NCBI GenBank assembly: GCA_946800325.1
Contig: OX326957.1
Span: 52,199,798-52,263,797 of the forward strand
From: Luzula sylvatica
Lineage: Eukaryota > Streptophyta > Magnoliopsida > Poales > Juncaceae
Direction of reading: 5' to 3'
Length of the DNA stretch: 64,000 nt
The position numbers were made by a program, and so were the translations under genes. This document shows, piece after piece, positions 1-13,400 of this stretch. The stretch's first letter is position 1. Each line of letters starts with the position of its first letter. The notes under the pieces are model-generated. The model had not been told where the DNA came from and searched no databases. It saw only the letters and a list, made by a program, of their open reading frames with translations.

Positions 1-196
1 TGTAATAGTTAAATAATGAAGAATTCGGTGAGTACATTTTGAAGGAGAATAAACCTTTTTTTTTTTTTTTCAAAACACTGTAGCAATACTGTAGCGAGAT
101 TTAAAACCCCGAAAGAAGTTATTTTTGGAATATTTGCGAAAAAGGGGTTAGTTTTTGAATTTTTATTTTAAAAGAGGCTACATGCAGAAATGCTCC
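1..196. mobile_element. Truncated copy of a foldback (MULE-like) element, right arm only
   Basis: Bases 14-196 follow the right arm of the complete foldback element at 58664-59335: the same order of GAATTCGGTG, a GGAGAATAAA block, CAAAACACTGTAG, GGAATATTT, a GGGGTTA block and the terminus ACATGCAGAAATGCTCC, which ends at 196. The left part lies outside the window, so neither a pair of arms nor a target duplication can be tested here. There is no coding potential. Confidence 0.75.
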
Positions 197-515
197 GTAT
201 TTAAATTAATAAATATATAATTTTAAGTTTATAAAAAAATAAATACGTAAACTCCGTGAATTAAAATAATCAATTATTAAGTTAAATAAATAAATTCAAT
301 TACGATCCGAATTTATTTACTTACACATCACCTAGCATTCGCATTCATAATTGAATTAAAACCAAAACCCAAAGCATCACTATTTGGGAATTCGAATGAA
401 CTGGAACCTCACCGGTCACCGAGCATAAATAATTGAATTAAAATTCAAAGTATCAACGCCATGTTTTGATACATTGAAAGAACCAAAATAAATAATATTA
501 TTAAAATAATCTCGG

Positions 516-1265
516 GGTTGTTTGGCAAATGGAATAAGCATAGAGGAATCGGGTTATAAGGTTGAGGAGAAAAAAGTTCTGAAATTAGTAATTATAAAGT
601 TTGTTTGGATGTCTAAATTATAAGATTTTGAAAATTATAATTTTTTGTTTGGTTGAGTAAAATTTTTTGGAATTTAGTAATTGAAAATGTATATATAATA
701 TTTAATTAAAATTGGTCAAAATATACCAACTTTTTAAATATAATATAATATTATTATAATATATATTTTATATTACAATCGTATATATAATATTAAATTA
801 ATTATATGGATAATTATAATATAATTATTATAATAATATATATTATATTATATTAATTATATGGATACAATTATTATAATATTAATTTATCATTGTAATA
901 TAATTATTATATATTAATTTAATAATATATATAATTTTATTTTAATAATCTGGATATATTTTTTATAATATCATTATTTTATCATAATAATATAATTATT
1001 ATATACTATTATAAATTATATCTTATCCGTATAACAATACTCTTTATAGTAATAAATATAATAGTATATTAATTATAGGGATTTAAGAATTATCATATAA
1101 TTGTTTTTTTATTAAACATTTTGTTCCTGACACTCCTAAAATTTGAGAAATCAAGTTTTAATAAAATAATAGAATTAAAAGTTTTCAAGAATTACCGTTC
1201 TTACATACCCACCAAACAAAAAGATTATCTTTGGTTCTTTTCAAAATTCAACCCTTCAAACATCC
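516..1265. repeat. AT-rich element with GTTTGGCAAA-type end
   Basis: The left end (about 516-640) matches the reverse complement of 42780-42927: GTTTGGCAAnnGGAAT, a GGTTATAAGG-like block, GAGGAGAAAAAAGTTCTG, AATTAGTAATT and GTTTGGATGTC in the same order. The core is almost pure A/T. The far end is placed only roughly, near a CCAAACAAA motif around 1222-1232. It is a non-coding, MITE-like element of the same family as 41194-42927. Confidence 0.5.
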
Positions 1266-1901
1266 CAAAAAAAACTGAATAAACTAAACAAATATAGTTT
1301 TGTCCATTTTTTTCTCTCTGAGCAAGAATTGAGTTTTACAAGAATAAATTTGATAGGAACAAATTTGATATTTGTAGATTTTTCGAAGGATATATCTAAA
1401 TTTATCCTAAAATTATATATACAAATATACAATAAACCCATTAAAACCCGAATCCGGTTGAAGATCCACTAACCAACAAATCAAAATCCTATGTAGAAAA
1501 TATAAACCTAGACATATATGTAGCAAGTCATTACCACAACAATACAACAAACTCCCCTGATATGATCATTTCTAAGGATGTCAGTTAATATTTACACACG
1601 CTACACAGTCATAAATAACAGAGGATCGGATCAGGACTTTCTGCACTGGCGACCCTTCTCGGCCCATTCGAACCCGAGATTACTTTTCTCTTCTTCACGC
1701 GACATTGTTGCCCTTTTCTTCTTCTTTTTCTGTAGTCAAACCCGATCTCGAAATACTGCTAGAATCGATTATCAGAGGAGAGAGAGGGGTTGGATTTGCA
1801 AATATAGGAGTATCGAGACTGAGAAGGGAAGGTATCGCTGGAAATCTAGTGAGAGAAAGGTAGGGAAGCGGAAGTAGAAAGAGAAAGTGAGAGGATTGAT
1901 C

Positions 1902-4900
1902 ATGTCGATGTCGGATTCGGATTCGTCGCATGCGACGGATAATAAGAACTTTCGTCAGATCACTAGAGACCGTATGTTGTTTCTGATACTTTCTTATCTA
2001 TTTCATTTCATTTTTTGTGTGGATCCTATGCAATTGCTCCCTATTCGTAGTGTTTTAGTTTATTTTTTGTGTTAAATGTTAGATCTGAAATGGTTAGTAC
2101 AAATTCAGAATGAAATTAGGAGTAGATTGAACTGTTTAAGTGTTATGCTTAATAACCGATCCTTAATTTATGAAAAATTTGATTTTGTAAAAGTCTCAAT
2201 CGAACATCTGAACCAAAGTTTGGGTTAAATTCGCAGTGGTACTGAATCGGTACCGCTTAGTACCTCTCATTACTTGTATTGATTTCCAATTGATTGATTA
2301 TCAATTGACTGTTTTTAGGTTTGCTTTATGAAATGTTGAGATCAGCAAGAACGAAGGACTCAAAGACAACATGGAAGGTAATTTTATATTAAATCCCTAT
2401 ATATATAATATTATTTACCATTTATTATGACTATACTATACTATTTGGGTTTTATTTTTGTACAGGTACTCATCATGGACAAAATAACTACGAAAATAAT
2501 GTCTAATGCTTGCAAGATGGCCGATATTACCGAAGAGCAAGTTTCATGTAAGTATATAAATATTTTTTTAGGATTTACAGCGATATTATATTGATATTTA
2601 TTTTATGAGCAATTTTTACTTTGTGTAGTGGTGGAGGATTTATACAAGAGAAGACAACCATTGCCTTCTATGGACGCTATATACTTTATCCAACCTTCCA
2701 AAGAAAAGTAATTCTCTTATCGAAATAATAAATTCTACTCTATTTTTTTATTTCTTTGTCTGATTTTTATTTTATTTTGATGAATGCAGTATTGTAATGT
2801 TCTTGTCAGACATGTCAGGAAGAAGTCCATTGTACAAAAAGTAAGCACGACTTATATTGCATATAATTATACATATATTTCTATTTACGTTTATTAAATT
2901 ATTTTTCTTGTCTCTTTTTAGGGCTTTTGTATATTTTAGCTCGAGTGCTCCAAGAGATTTATTGGCGTTAATTAAGAGGGATTCGAGTGTTGTTCCTCGC
3001 TTAGGTGCACTCAGCGAGGTAATTAATTAATTTATTATTCCTATTTTCCACATAATTAATGCTTAATTATTCATTCATTTTCAGATGAATTTGGAATACT
3101 TTGCGATAGACAGCCAGGTAAAATACTAATTGATTAATAAATTAATGAATTAATTAATTACCAGATAAGACAAACATGTTAAATTTGAATGGGTAGGGTT
3201 TCATAACGGACCACGAAAGAGCACTAGAAGAATTATTCGGCGAAAACGCAGAGACTTCACACAATTACAACGCGTGCTTAAACACAATGGCCACTCGCAT
3301 CGCCACTGTTTTCACCTCCATGCGAGTAATCCACCAAAAAAATTCAATTCCTAACTTTCCTTCAAAATTTCAATAAATAATAATTTCAAAAACTATTTTG
3401 AAGGAATTTCCATACGTGAGATACAGAGCTGCAAAGACAATCGACGCCTCGACTCTAACCACCCTTCGAGATTTGGTACCGACCAAACTCGCCGCGGCGG
3501 TTTGGAATTGCTTATCCAAGCATAAATCTAGCGTACCTGATTTCCCCCAATCCGAAACTTGCGAATTACTCATCGTTGATCGCTCCATCGATCAAGTATA
3601 CATCACATCCACATCCTCATTATTATTTATTTTTTATTATAATAAATAAAATATTTATTTTATTTCCTATTAGATTGCGCCAATAATTCACGAGTGGACT
3701 TATGACGCAATGTGCCATGATTTGCTAGCAATGGATGGTAACAAATACATCTACGAGTTTCCTAGCAAAAATGGGGATTCGACAGAGAAGAAAGAGGTGC
3801 TTCTAGAAGATCACGATCCGGTGTGGCTGGAACTGAGACATGCACATATAGGAGAAGCTAACGAGAAATTACACGACAAAATGACGAATTTCATGTCCAA
3901 GAATAAAGCCGCGCAAATTCACTCCAAATCTGGTGGCGGCGAGCTGTCGACTCGTGATTTGCAGAAAATCGTTCAAGCTCTTCCTCAGTACAGCGATCAA
4001 GTCGAGAAGATCTCTTTACATGTCGATGTCAGTATTTTTTTTATTAATTTTGGTAATAAATAAATAAATAAAAAAATAATGTTTTTTTGTACAGATTGCA
4101 GGGAAGATTAATACGATAATTAGAGAGCAAGGACTTAGACAAATTGGAGATTTGGAACAAAAGATTGTTTTTGGCGAAGCGGGAACTACCGAATTAATTA
4201 ATTTCCTCAGGACTAATCATGTAATTGTGAAATTATATATATTTTTCGCATGAATTCTATAGAATTCAAAATTGCGAATTTAATATGATTTTTTGGTATT
4301 GTATAGACTGTGAGCCGCGAAAGCAAATTGCGAATTTTAATGATTTACGCTGCAGTATATCCTGAGAAGTTTGAAAGCGACAAAGGGACGAAACTCATGC
4401 AGGTAAATAAACCCTAAAATAATCTTAAAATTTTATTTAAAAGAATTAATTAACAGTAGATATATATTTGGTTTATTATTGAAAACAGTTAGCAGGATTA
4501 TCAGGAGATGATATGATTGCAGTAAATAACATGCGTTGTTTAATCACTCCGCAAGATATTAAAAAATCCTCAGGTTTCAAACTCACTTTTGACATGCACA
4601 AGGTAAATTCATTCATTATAAAAATTCTTTTTTTTTTTGCATTATTTTTATTGCATTACTTAAATTTTACTTTTTTCCATTTTTGTTTTTATGGTATTAG
4701 AAAAAACCGTCAGTGAGACAAGAGAAGATTGGCGAAGATCAACAAAAATGGGCCACATTTCGTTTTTACCCCGTTTTAGAGGTCTCAATTCACTCTAATT
4801 TCATATATTATTATTAAATTCACCGCATATTTACTGTATATAACATATGTATTATTTATGTATGATAGGATATATTGGAGAAATTGGGAAAAGGAGATTT

Positions 4901-5706
4901 ATCTCGAGAGGAATTTCCATGCATGAATGATCCGAGTCCAAGTTTTCACTCGACACCAAATGGTACACCTTCTAGAAACCCGGTTCAGGCTAATGCTCCG
5001 CCAGCTCATTCCATGAGATCCAGAAGGACACCTGGCACCTGGGCCCGCCCTCGTAGTTCTGACGATGGCTATTCTAGGTAGGTCCCACCCCATCTCTCTC
5101 TCTTTACAAAATTTCAAGAATAGAGTAGGAGGGGTGTTGTTGATATTTATTGGTTTTTGTAAGGGTATCTATGATATTTTGAGGTTTTGTTGGGGTACAG
5201 ATGAAATTATGCATTCATTTACGTGTTTATTAATTTGCAGTGATTCGGTATTGAGGCATGCATCAAGTGATTTCAGGAAGTTGGGTCAAAGGATATTTAT
5301 TTTTATCATTGGTGGAGCTACTCGTTCTGAGGCATACTAAGTTTTATTTTATTATTATTATTTATTTGAATCTATTTATATGTATAAATAAATAAATAAA
5401 TCGATATGTTTTGTTGTTTTTTTCAGTTAAGAGTGGTTCACAAGCTTTCGGCGAAGCTACAGAGAGAGATCATTCTTGGCTCGTCTAGTCTCGATGATCC
5501 CCCTATGTTTATCACTGTAAGATTTTAGCCCTAAAAGTTTCATTTATGCCCCTGAATATTCTCAAAATATCATCTCTATACCCCTGCAAAAAGAAGGGGT
5601 ATTTTGCATTAAATTAACTTCTAATTTTGATGGGTTATTTTATTTTATTTTTCAGAAAATGAAATTGTTGTCGCAAGATCTTTCTCTAGATGACCTCGAA
5701 ATATAG
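1902..5706 (+). CDS. KEU: KEULE-like Sec1/Munc18 (SM) protein
   Basis: SM protein that binds SNARE syntaxins (KNOLLE in Arabidopsis) and promotes vesicle fusion at the cell plate and plasma membrane. My model has 18 exons: 1902-1971, 2319-2377, 2466-2547, 2629-2707, 2790-2840, 2922-3018, 3085-3117, 3197-3325, 3404-3595, 3674-4027, 4095-4220, 4307-4402, 4489-4602, 4701-4781, 4869-5077, 5241-5331, 5427-5516, 5656-5706. They sum to 2004 nt (667 residues), close to the length I remember for KEULE. Recognisable segments are FRQITRDR at the N-terminus, [68 protein letters not shown] and a C-terminal SLDDLEI. The start at 1902 begins the conserved MSMSDSDSS; an in-frame ATG at 1887 lies just upstream. 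All introns are GT-AG except 5332-5426, which starts with GC. Identification is strong; individual borders are by eye. Confidence 0.95.
5134..5220. repeat. Intronic minisatellite, about three units of 32-33 bp
   Basis: Inside the KEULE intron 5078-5240, units begin at AGGGGTGTTG, AAGGGTATCT and GGGGTACAGA, each followed by a GATATTT- or GAAATTA-type block. The same pattern recurs at 5525-5610 (inverted), 5974-6032, 14526-14592, 15001-15070, 17079-17135 and more weakly near 54030-54128. Confidence 0.6.
5332..5426 (+). other. GC-AG intron in the KEULE-like gene
   Basis: The exon reads ...TCTGAG and is followed by gcatac; the next exon begins TTAAGAGTGG after tttcag. Joining them gives the family-conserved TRSELRV. 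The nearest GT downstream (after ...ACTAA) would put an in-frame TAA in the message, so the GC donor is the only join I can find that keeps the frame. Confidence 0.8.
5525..5610. repeat. Intronic minisatellite, inverted copy
   Basis: Inside the KEULE intron 5517-5655. The reverse complement reads AGGGGTATAGAGATGATATTT followed by a second AGGGGCATAAATGAAAC unit, the same layout as 5134-5220. Confidence 0.6.
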
Positions 5707-6924
5707 TGTATTATTATTGTTACTATTTCGATTTTACACTCTTCTTTCTCTTTTCTTTTGTTCGTGTTCTTTTTTCGGTTTCATTTTGCGGTTGTGATTT
5801 TTATCTGAGAAGAGAGAGAGACATTGATTGATTGATTGAATATTTATTTTGGTGGTGTATATAAAGAATCTTTGCTACCATGGATATTATATAGGGATTT
5901 AAATGTTGTAATTGTGTGTTAATATTAGCCATAGACCACTTTTATTTTCTCAACTCTTTATTATAATTTCATATAGGGGCATACACAATATTTCAAAAAT
6001 TTGTAGGGGTGCAAATGAAATTGCGCGCAAAATTAAATGCAAAAACTAGACTACAGCAAATAGGAATAATGACGCCAATGTAAGTGATGGTTCTTAATAA
6101 TAATAATGAAATGTTATTTTCATTGCATCAATGGAGTGGAAGATAGGGTTTCATAGACATGACATGTTTTTATGATATATAATATATATCATACAAACCA
6201 GAAGGTATGCATTATTGTCATGAACACGAGCAATAACTCGAATTGCAAACTTCTTCGCCTTATTTATTAGGAGATATGGACATGACAAACATTCTCCAAT
6301 TCACATTCAGAAACAGTGGATATTTTTGATACGTCCTCTCCGTTGAACTGGAGACCTAATCGTTCGTGTGTGAAATGGAGATGATGGTTCACAACTCTCT
6401 TGTGTGCCTATTAATCATGGCTCAACCAAAACAACTACTAAAATCAATGCATACACTGATACACATCTACAATTGGCGAGACCAAATCACCAATAGTTAA
6501 CTTCTTTTAGGAAAAATAATATGTTAGCAAATTTCTCGTATTTGATACGAAATTAGACGATTGGTATAGACATAAATTATATAATGCACTCGTGTTAAAC
6601 CGAGGACCAAGTGATTATTGTTAAATCGAGAAAGGGAATTTCATTTCTCACCTTGTGTTTGTCAATATTCCATATTTCGTCCAGAATTTGGTCGTTTGTT
6701 GAAAGAACTTTGTGGGGCTTGCTTAATTAAGATAGTTTTTGAAGTCATGAGGGTATAATAATTGAGAAGTTCTGTTAGTTGTTTTGTGCATATAACATAA
6801 ATATATCGTTTATACTTGTTAGTATATCATTTTTTGAATGTAAGGTTAAGAGTGAATTTTCTTAAGAAGAAAGTGATCGATCTCCCACAGCATTTAAAAG
6901 TTCCTCGGCCTCTAGGTCTTGCAG
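5707..6924. other. Intergenic region between KEULE and the DUF641 gene
   Basis: Contains the KEULE 3' flank and one more minisatellite copy at 5974-6032 (AGGGGCATACACAATATTTC then AGGGGTGCAAATGAAATTGC). The last 50 bases before 6925 are probably promoter and 5' UTR of the next gene; a weak TATA-like catttaaaag lies near 6889-6898. I see no gene in the rest. Confidence 0.5.
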
Positions 6925-8675
6925 ATGGAGAGAGAAAAGAACAGCATGGCAATGGCCTATTCCTCTCCCTTCTATGATCTTCCTCAACATTCTCTTCCTA
7001 CTCCTGTATGTAAATCAATTTTTTTTTCTCTCTCTTTGTAACTATTAAGTTTCTTGTCAAACTGAAATTCAAATAGAAACATTCTTCTTTTTGCATACAT
7101 AGAGTCGCAGGTACAAAAAAGAGAAAGAACATCGAGATCGAGAAGAAGAAGACAAACCAAAGAAAAATCATGTAACGAAAACAACCAAAAAAGATAAAAT
7201 TAGCAATAAACCCCACCAAAACAAGGCCTCCGTTGCTCCTCCTCCACCGCCACCGCCACCGCCACCGCCACCGCCAACAAACCATAAATCAAATGATCAA
7301 TCGGTCTCGTTTTTTCATTGTCGCCCATCAGGTTTACCTCCTCTAGAAAAACGAAAGCACCGTTACTCGAACTCTGATAATATCGTCGACGATGAGTGGA
7401 GACTCGTAGCTACAGAATTGTCTAAAAAGCTTCTCGTAACTGCTCGGAAACGTGACGAAGCATTTCTCGAAGCCTCTCAACTCAAAAACTCCATTTCAGG
7501 TTTGATTTAGGGAAACATGTACTATTTCAGAACAAGTTCTAGGTACTAGGGTAGTTTGTTTACTTTGAGAAATTCGTTTTTCTTATTTCTTTTTTGATGA
7601 ATGAAAAAGAGACAAAGTCATACTTTCATTTATTATTGCCAACTTAAAAATTTGAACCTTTAAGTTATAACTACTTAGAGATCCAATTTTTTTTTTTATA
7701 GAAAATATCTTACATTATGAATCACCAATCTAAACAATTTGCAAGCAAACACGAATGATTGATAACCTTCATTTTGATCTAATATAAAATGGACTAATTT
7801 CAGAGCTAAGATGCGAGCTGGCCACGCGAACAAACCGCTTAAATTCAATCGGGTCACTCTCAACCGAACAATTTCTTCGATCCACCTCATCTGCCAGATC
7901 GGCAGTTCGATTACTTGCTCGTACTCTCTCGAGCCATGCACGACCATTTTGTAGCCCGTCTATTTTGCTTCCACACCACATGGAATCTCTTTTGAACCGA
8001 GTTTTCTATACCGGGTTTGAAATGGTCGACGAGGACGAGATGTTAATTGTGGATCCTACTAGCCGTTGTGACATGAACCGGTCCGAGCATGAATCCGTGC
8101 ATAGGCTCACTTGGGACGAGGTATCAATAGGAGATAGTATTCATATGGTTTTGCACAAAATATGAACTCGATCTAAGCCATTTGACGCATTTCTTTTTTG
8201 CCTTTTAATTTAGGTCCTCAACAAAGGTACTCGCCACTATAGCGATCGTCTAAGCCGGTTTTGTGACAGACGAATGAGTGACATTGTAGGCTTACTTGGG
8301 TGGGCCCCGCGTGTCTGGCCAGAAGAAATTCTTCGTGCATTTTTTGGTGCGGCTAGGTCAGCATGGGTTGTCAGACTCCTAGCACGATCGGTACATCCTC
8401 CCATCCCCATTTTACGAGTCGATAGAGGAGCCTTGTTCGATGCAAAGTTCATGGAAGATGCTTTAATGGATCGAACCGGGTTGACCCAACAGGTCGAACC
8501 GGTAAACGTTAAGTTGTTGGTCGCGCCTGGTTTCTACGTGTATGTGTCCGATTCGTGTGTGGTCAAGTGTAAGGTATTGTGTACTAGTACAAGCCATGAA
8601 GGAAAGATTGATAGTAAGAGAAGGGTAATCAATGATGTAGATTTTGGTAAGAAAGGTGGAAAGAAAATTGTGTAG
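6925..8675 (+). CDS. DUF641 protein, IRK-interacting / GIL1-like
   Basis: Plant-specific DUF641 family, which includes GIL1 (gravitropic in the light) and IRK-interacting protein, thought to work in light and receptor-kinase signalling. Four exons: 6925-7005, 7103-7499, 7804-8120, 8214-8675, summing to 1257 nt (418 residues), all GT-AG. Visible features are a basic Lys/Glu/Arg stretch, a proline run encoded by CCACCG/CCGCCA repeats (about 7232-7276), a helix EWRLVATELSKKLLVTA and, in the last two exons, LLARTLSSHARPF, HRLTWDEV, RFCDRRMSDIVGLLGW and ILRVDRGALFDAKFMED, which are family hallmarks. The C-terminus VAPGFYVYVSDSCVVKCKV is also typical. The start is the first ATG in frame with exon 2; the first intron is the least certain. 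The exact paralogue is not decided. Confidence 0.85.
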
Positions 8676-9408
8676 ACTTTGTGAAGGATTGGCAAATGGC
8701 AAGTATAGTTACTTTAATTAATATTGTATTTGTGTATAAAAGTGGTACGATACATCGACAATAGTACTTTATATATTGACTTGGTTCCAGTTTCATGTGC
8801 TATTGCGAAATGAATACAAATATACAATACAATACACGAAACAAATAAGCATTGTGATCATTATTTTTGTAATTAATAATAATGTACTTCGTAAATATAT
8901 TAATTGCAATAATAACTAATTCATAATTTATATTTATTATAATTACAATAAACAATTTTTTTTTTGCACTTCAACATAGTGCATTCCAAACAGCAGCCAA
9001 TACATTTTGGAGTGCACTTCAAATGCATGATCCCGAAGTGCGGCATGCTCCCATTCTGCCTTCTAATCTTTGAAATGTATTTGGAGTGCCTTAAGCCGGC
9101 GTGCGGTAGCAAATTCCTTATATAAATAAGTAAGAATCGAGACATATTTATATAATTTTAATATTCTCTTTATTATATTTTTTTCATAAAATACTAACAT
9201 CAGATTATAATAAAATAAACAACAATACCCAAAAGGTGAGGTGATTTTTAATATCCAAAAAAAATTAGGCATTTTATTAAGAATTCGGGGTTTTATTTTA
9301 TAAACCCTCATAATTTAATAATATACATCTATTAAAATATTATATAAAAAATACAAAAAAATAATAATTGTTGAAAAAATAGATAATATTATTTTTCATA
9401 CATATATA
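8676..9408. other. Intergenic, no gene seen
   Basis: 3' flank of the DUF641 gene followed by A/T-rich sequence. Around 8970-9110 there is a less AT-rich patch with several GCACTCCAAA/GGAGTGC-type words that looks like a small decayed repeat. I could not find its ends. Confidence 0.4.
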
Positions 9409-9574
9409 TGAGTAATTCTACACAACATGTTCGCTGCATTAGGATATTTATCATATGGTAGATATTATATTCACACTATAAAATTAGCGTAACTTATTTC
9501 AATCCAATCTCTATAACTCATAATCCTGCTGTCAATCATGCAGTGAGGCTGCGAGAGTATGTTGTGTATAATTA

Positions 9575-9577
<3 letters not shown>
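9409..9577. mobile_element. MITE with GAGTAATT termini
   Basis: The left end GAGTAATTCTACACAACATG and the right end, which reads GAGTAATTATACACAACATA on the other strand, form roughly 25-bp terminal inverted repeats around a non-coding core of about 120 bp. A CT run and then a TA run follow directly (about 9576-9605), so no target duplication can be read. Confidence 0.6.
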
Positions 9578-9605
<28 letters not shown>

Positions 9606-10481
9606 CTAATACTAATTTTGATAATCATTTTCAATTTTTTCAACATATTTGAGCAAATATTGAAAAAAAAAATTGTTCCTAAAATAATTATTATTTCTCG
9701 TTGTTTATTTTAATAACATACTACAAATAAAAATCAATATTTTTATTTAAAAATTCTCATGATTTTAAAATTAATATATAGATATTGACAATTTTATATA
9801 AAAATGCATACAATATATAATAATTGGTGAAATATATAATATTATTTTTGACAAAAATATATTCATTTTGATTATTTTAAAAATATAGACTTGATTAAAA
9901 TTTTTATGAGAAGTTAGAGATCAATTTTAAGTTTTTATGAGAAGTTAAAAATATAGACTTGATTAAAATTGGGGGCAAATTGAACATTTCGATATTTGTT
10001 AGGGACCAAAAACAGATTTTTTCCTAAATTTAACTAATTAATAATAATAAATTTAGTCCATACATAAAATGGAAAATGATCCCTGGTTATTAAGGAAAGT
10101 ATTTAGATCAAATATCTTATATTTTCAGGGTTAATCGTGCAAATATGTCATATGTATTCTCGTGATCGTAAAATTGGAAAGGGAGGGCTTTGCGAGGGCG
10201 TAGTCGTAAAATTCGCGTCTTTCAGGGTTTTCGGCGCAAAAGTTCCTTGCTCCCCGAATGCTTGCTGGACTCCCGAGCTAATCGCCATTGGTAGATAGAG
10301 ATTTGGAAGGTTTTCTCTACATAGTAGAAAAAGGAAAGTCCTCTGCTTGCGTTTGCTTCTTTGTGATTGACTAGTTCGACGGACGTCTTGTTCAATTTGA
10401 AGCGTTTAAAGGGTGATAAGAGTTTAATCGAAGAGAAAAGCTTTGTTCTTTCGTTGTTTGTGGGTTTTATTTTATTTTGGG
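9578..10481. other. Intergenic and 5' region of CTR9
   Basis: A (CT)n-(TA)n microsatellite (about 9576-9605) leads into A/T-rich DNA. From about 10180 the base composition rises and the sequence looks like the 5' UTR/promoter of the CTR9 gene. I see no coding sequence. Confidence 0.5.
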
Positions 10482-13400
10482 ATGGCCGGAAGTGTGTATA
10501 TACCGGTACAAAACACAGAAGAGGAGGTACGAGTCTCGCTCGATCAATTGCCTCGTGATGCTGCTGATATATTGGATATTCTCAAGGCTGAGCAAGCTCC
10601 ACTGAATCTCTGGCTAGTTATTGCTGTACGTTTCAATCTATATACCTGATTATTTCTTTCTGTTTGAATTTCGTTTCGTCGATTCAATTTGGGATTGATG
10701 TCGAAAAATCGGTTCTTTTATTTTGGTTCAGAGGGAATATTTCAAGCAAGGAAAAATCCAGCAATTTCTTCAGATTTTGGACGAAGGCTCAGGCCCAGGT
10801 ATGTGCGCTGATTCTCTTTTTATTCTGTATTTTGATTTGAAGCCATTCTGAAATGTTTTGAAATTCAAAATTGATATCTTTACGAACTGAAGGATCAAAA
10901 TTGAACTTATTTTCTTTTTATTTGGGCAGAAATTGATGAATATTATTCTGATGTGAAATACGAGAGAATTGCTATATTAAATGCTTTAGGGGCGTATTAT
11001 ACATTTATGGGTAAAATGGGACCCGTTCAAGAAAAAGAAAAGAATTTAGTTTTGGCCACTAATTATTACAACAAAGCATCTCATATTGATGATCTCGAAC
11101 CTACTACATGGATCGGTCGAGGTAAAAAAAAACTAAGATATATTCCTTTTTTGTGGATTAATTTTTTTTTATTCGTTAATATGATTTTAAAATTGTGAAT
11201 TTGTGTTTACAGCTCAATTATTGATTGCTAAAGACGAACTTGAAAAAGCTAATGATAATTTCAAAATAGTTTTGGGTGAAAACCCTAATAGCGTCTCAGG
11301 TCTCCTTGGTCAGGTAAATTATTATTATTATTTATTTATTATTTGCAAATTCTTTTATTTGTATAATTTGATATAATTTTGTAATAAAAAATATAATCTT
11401 TTTCTCTTTTAAGGCTTGTGTATTCTTCATGATGGGCGAAAAAGAGGAAAATAACAAAAAAGCCCTGGATTTATACAAAAACGCTCTAGAAAACTACAAG
11501 GTATAATCTTTAGATAAATTCATTAATTTTACTAATTAAGGCTAATAATTATCTAAATTTATAATAGAGAGCAATATTAGTGTACCCAACATGTCCACCT
11601 GTAGTTAGACTAGGTATCGGTTATTGCCGGTACCGACTCGGCCAGGTCAGCAAGGCTCGTCAGGCCTTCCTTAGGGTTTTACAGGTATCTCCACTTCACT
11701 TCCCACTTCATCCTTTTTCGTTTAGCACATACTCTCATTATCCTTTTTTGACTGATATTTCGCAGTTAGACCCTGAAAACGTCGAAGCCAATGTCGCTCT
11801 GGGCGTTATGGAACTACAAACCAACGATGGTTATTTATTCACTTTCATCCCTATATTTATTCAAAATGTTAAAATAATATCGCGAATATCCCTATAATAA
11901 AAATTAATTGTTTTGTTTGTAGGTGGGGGGATAAGGAGAGGGGTGGAGTTGATGCACAGAGCGTTTGAAGTGGACCCTGTTAGTCCAATGGGGTTGAACC
12001 ACCTGGCGAACCATTTCTTCTACACTGGTCAACATTTTCTCGTGGAGCAGTTGACCGAAACGGCCCTGGAAGTTGGTGGTCACGGTCTCATTAAATCCCA
12101 TGCTTATTATAATCTCGCTCGATCTTATCACACCAAGGTAAATAAAAAATAAATATATTTTTTGAAATTAATAAAGTTTGTAATTAATGTATTATTTTTT
12201 ATGTTTAATGTAATTAATAGGGCGATTATGATAAGGCTGGAAGGTATTACATGGCTGCTGTCAAAGAAATCAGGAAGCCTAAGGAATTTATACTGCCTTT
12301 TTATGGTAATATTTTTTTTAATTTTAATCTGTGAATTTATGAATTTAAAATTAAAATTTATTTTTTGTGATCAGGTTTGGGTCAAATTCAATTGAAAATG
12401 AAGGATTTCAAGAATTCGTTAGCGAGTTTTGAGAAAGTCTTGCAGGTTTATCCTGAAAATACCGAGACCTTGAAAGTGAGCGCGAGAAAAGATTTATTTA
12501 TTTTTTAAATCTTTAATATTTTTTTATTATTTAGGAGTCTAATAAATTAATATTTTTTATTTTTGAAGGCTATAGGGCATATACACGGGCAATTACAACA
12601 GAACGAGAAGGCTATAGAAACATTTAAAAAGGTGACGCGAATCGACCCCAAAGATTCTCAGGTGATTATTTACGATTTTACCCCTCTATTTTCTTTCAAT
12701 TAATTATGCTAACTAAGTTTCCATGCAGGCATTTCTGGAGCTGGGCGAATTCTTGATTTCTACCGACACAAATGCTGCTTTGGATACTTTGAAAACCGTA
12801 CTTATTCACACTAAAATATTATTTTTTATTTATTTGTTTAAATTATACAATTTTTTTTATTTGTACTAGGCGAGAAATCTTTTAAAAAAGAGTGGTGAAG
12901 ATACACCAATCGAATTGCTTAACACCATTGGTGTTCTTCACTTTGAAAAAGAAGACTTTGAGGTATGTTAAGTTAATAAAAAATCACAATTTTATTTTTC
13001 GAAAATATTAAAATAATGTTTTTATTTGGGGTTTAGTTGGCGGAACAAACATTCAAGGAAGCACTAGGAGACGGGATTTGGGTCTCTCTATTTGCCGAAA
13101 AATCTAGAGTTGATTTGAACGCAAATGTACTTAATTTGAGGGATTTGGGGCTATTTCACCAATTAGAAGAAGAGAATCTCTCTCTAGATTTACCATGGGA
13201 TAAAGTCACCACTCTTTTCAATTATGCTCGCTTATTAGAACACCGCCACGATACTTTCAAATCCACCCTTCTCTACCGATTCATCATGTTCAAAGTCTCT
13301 CTCTCTCTCTTAATTTCTGTCATACAAAATTAAATAATTACTTGTTATATTTTGTTTTGTTTTGTTTGATTGCAGTATCCAGGCTACGTGGACGCATATC

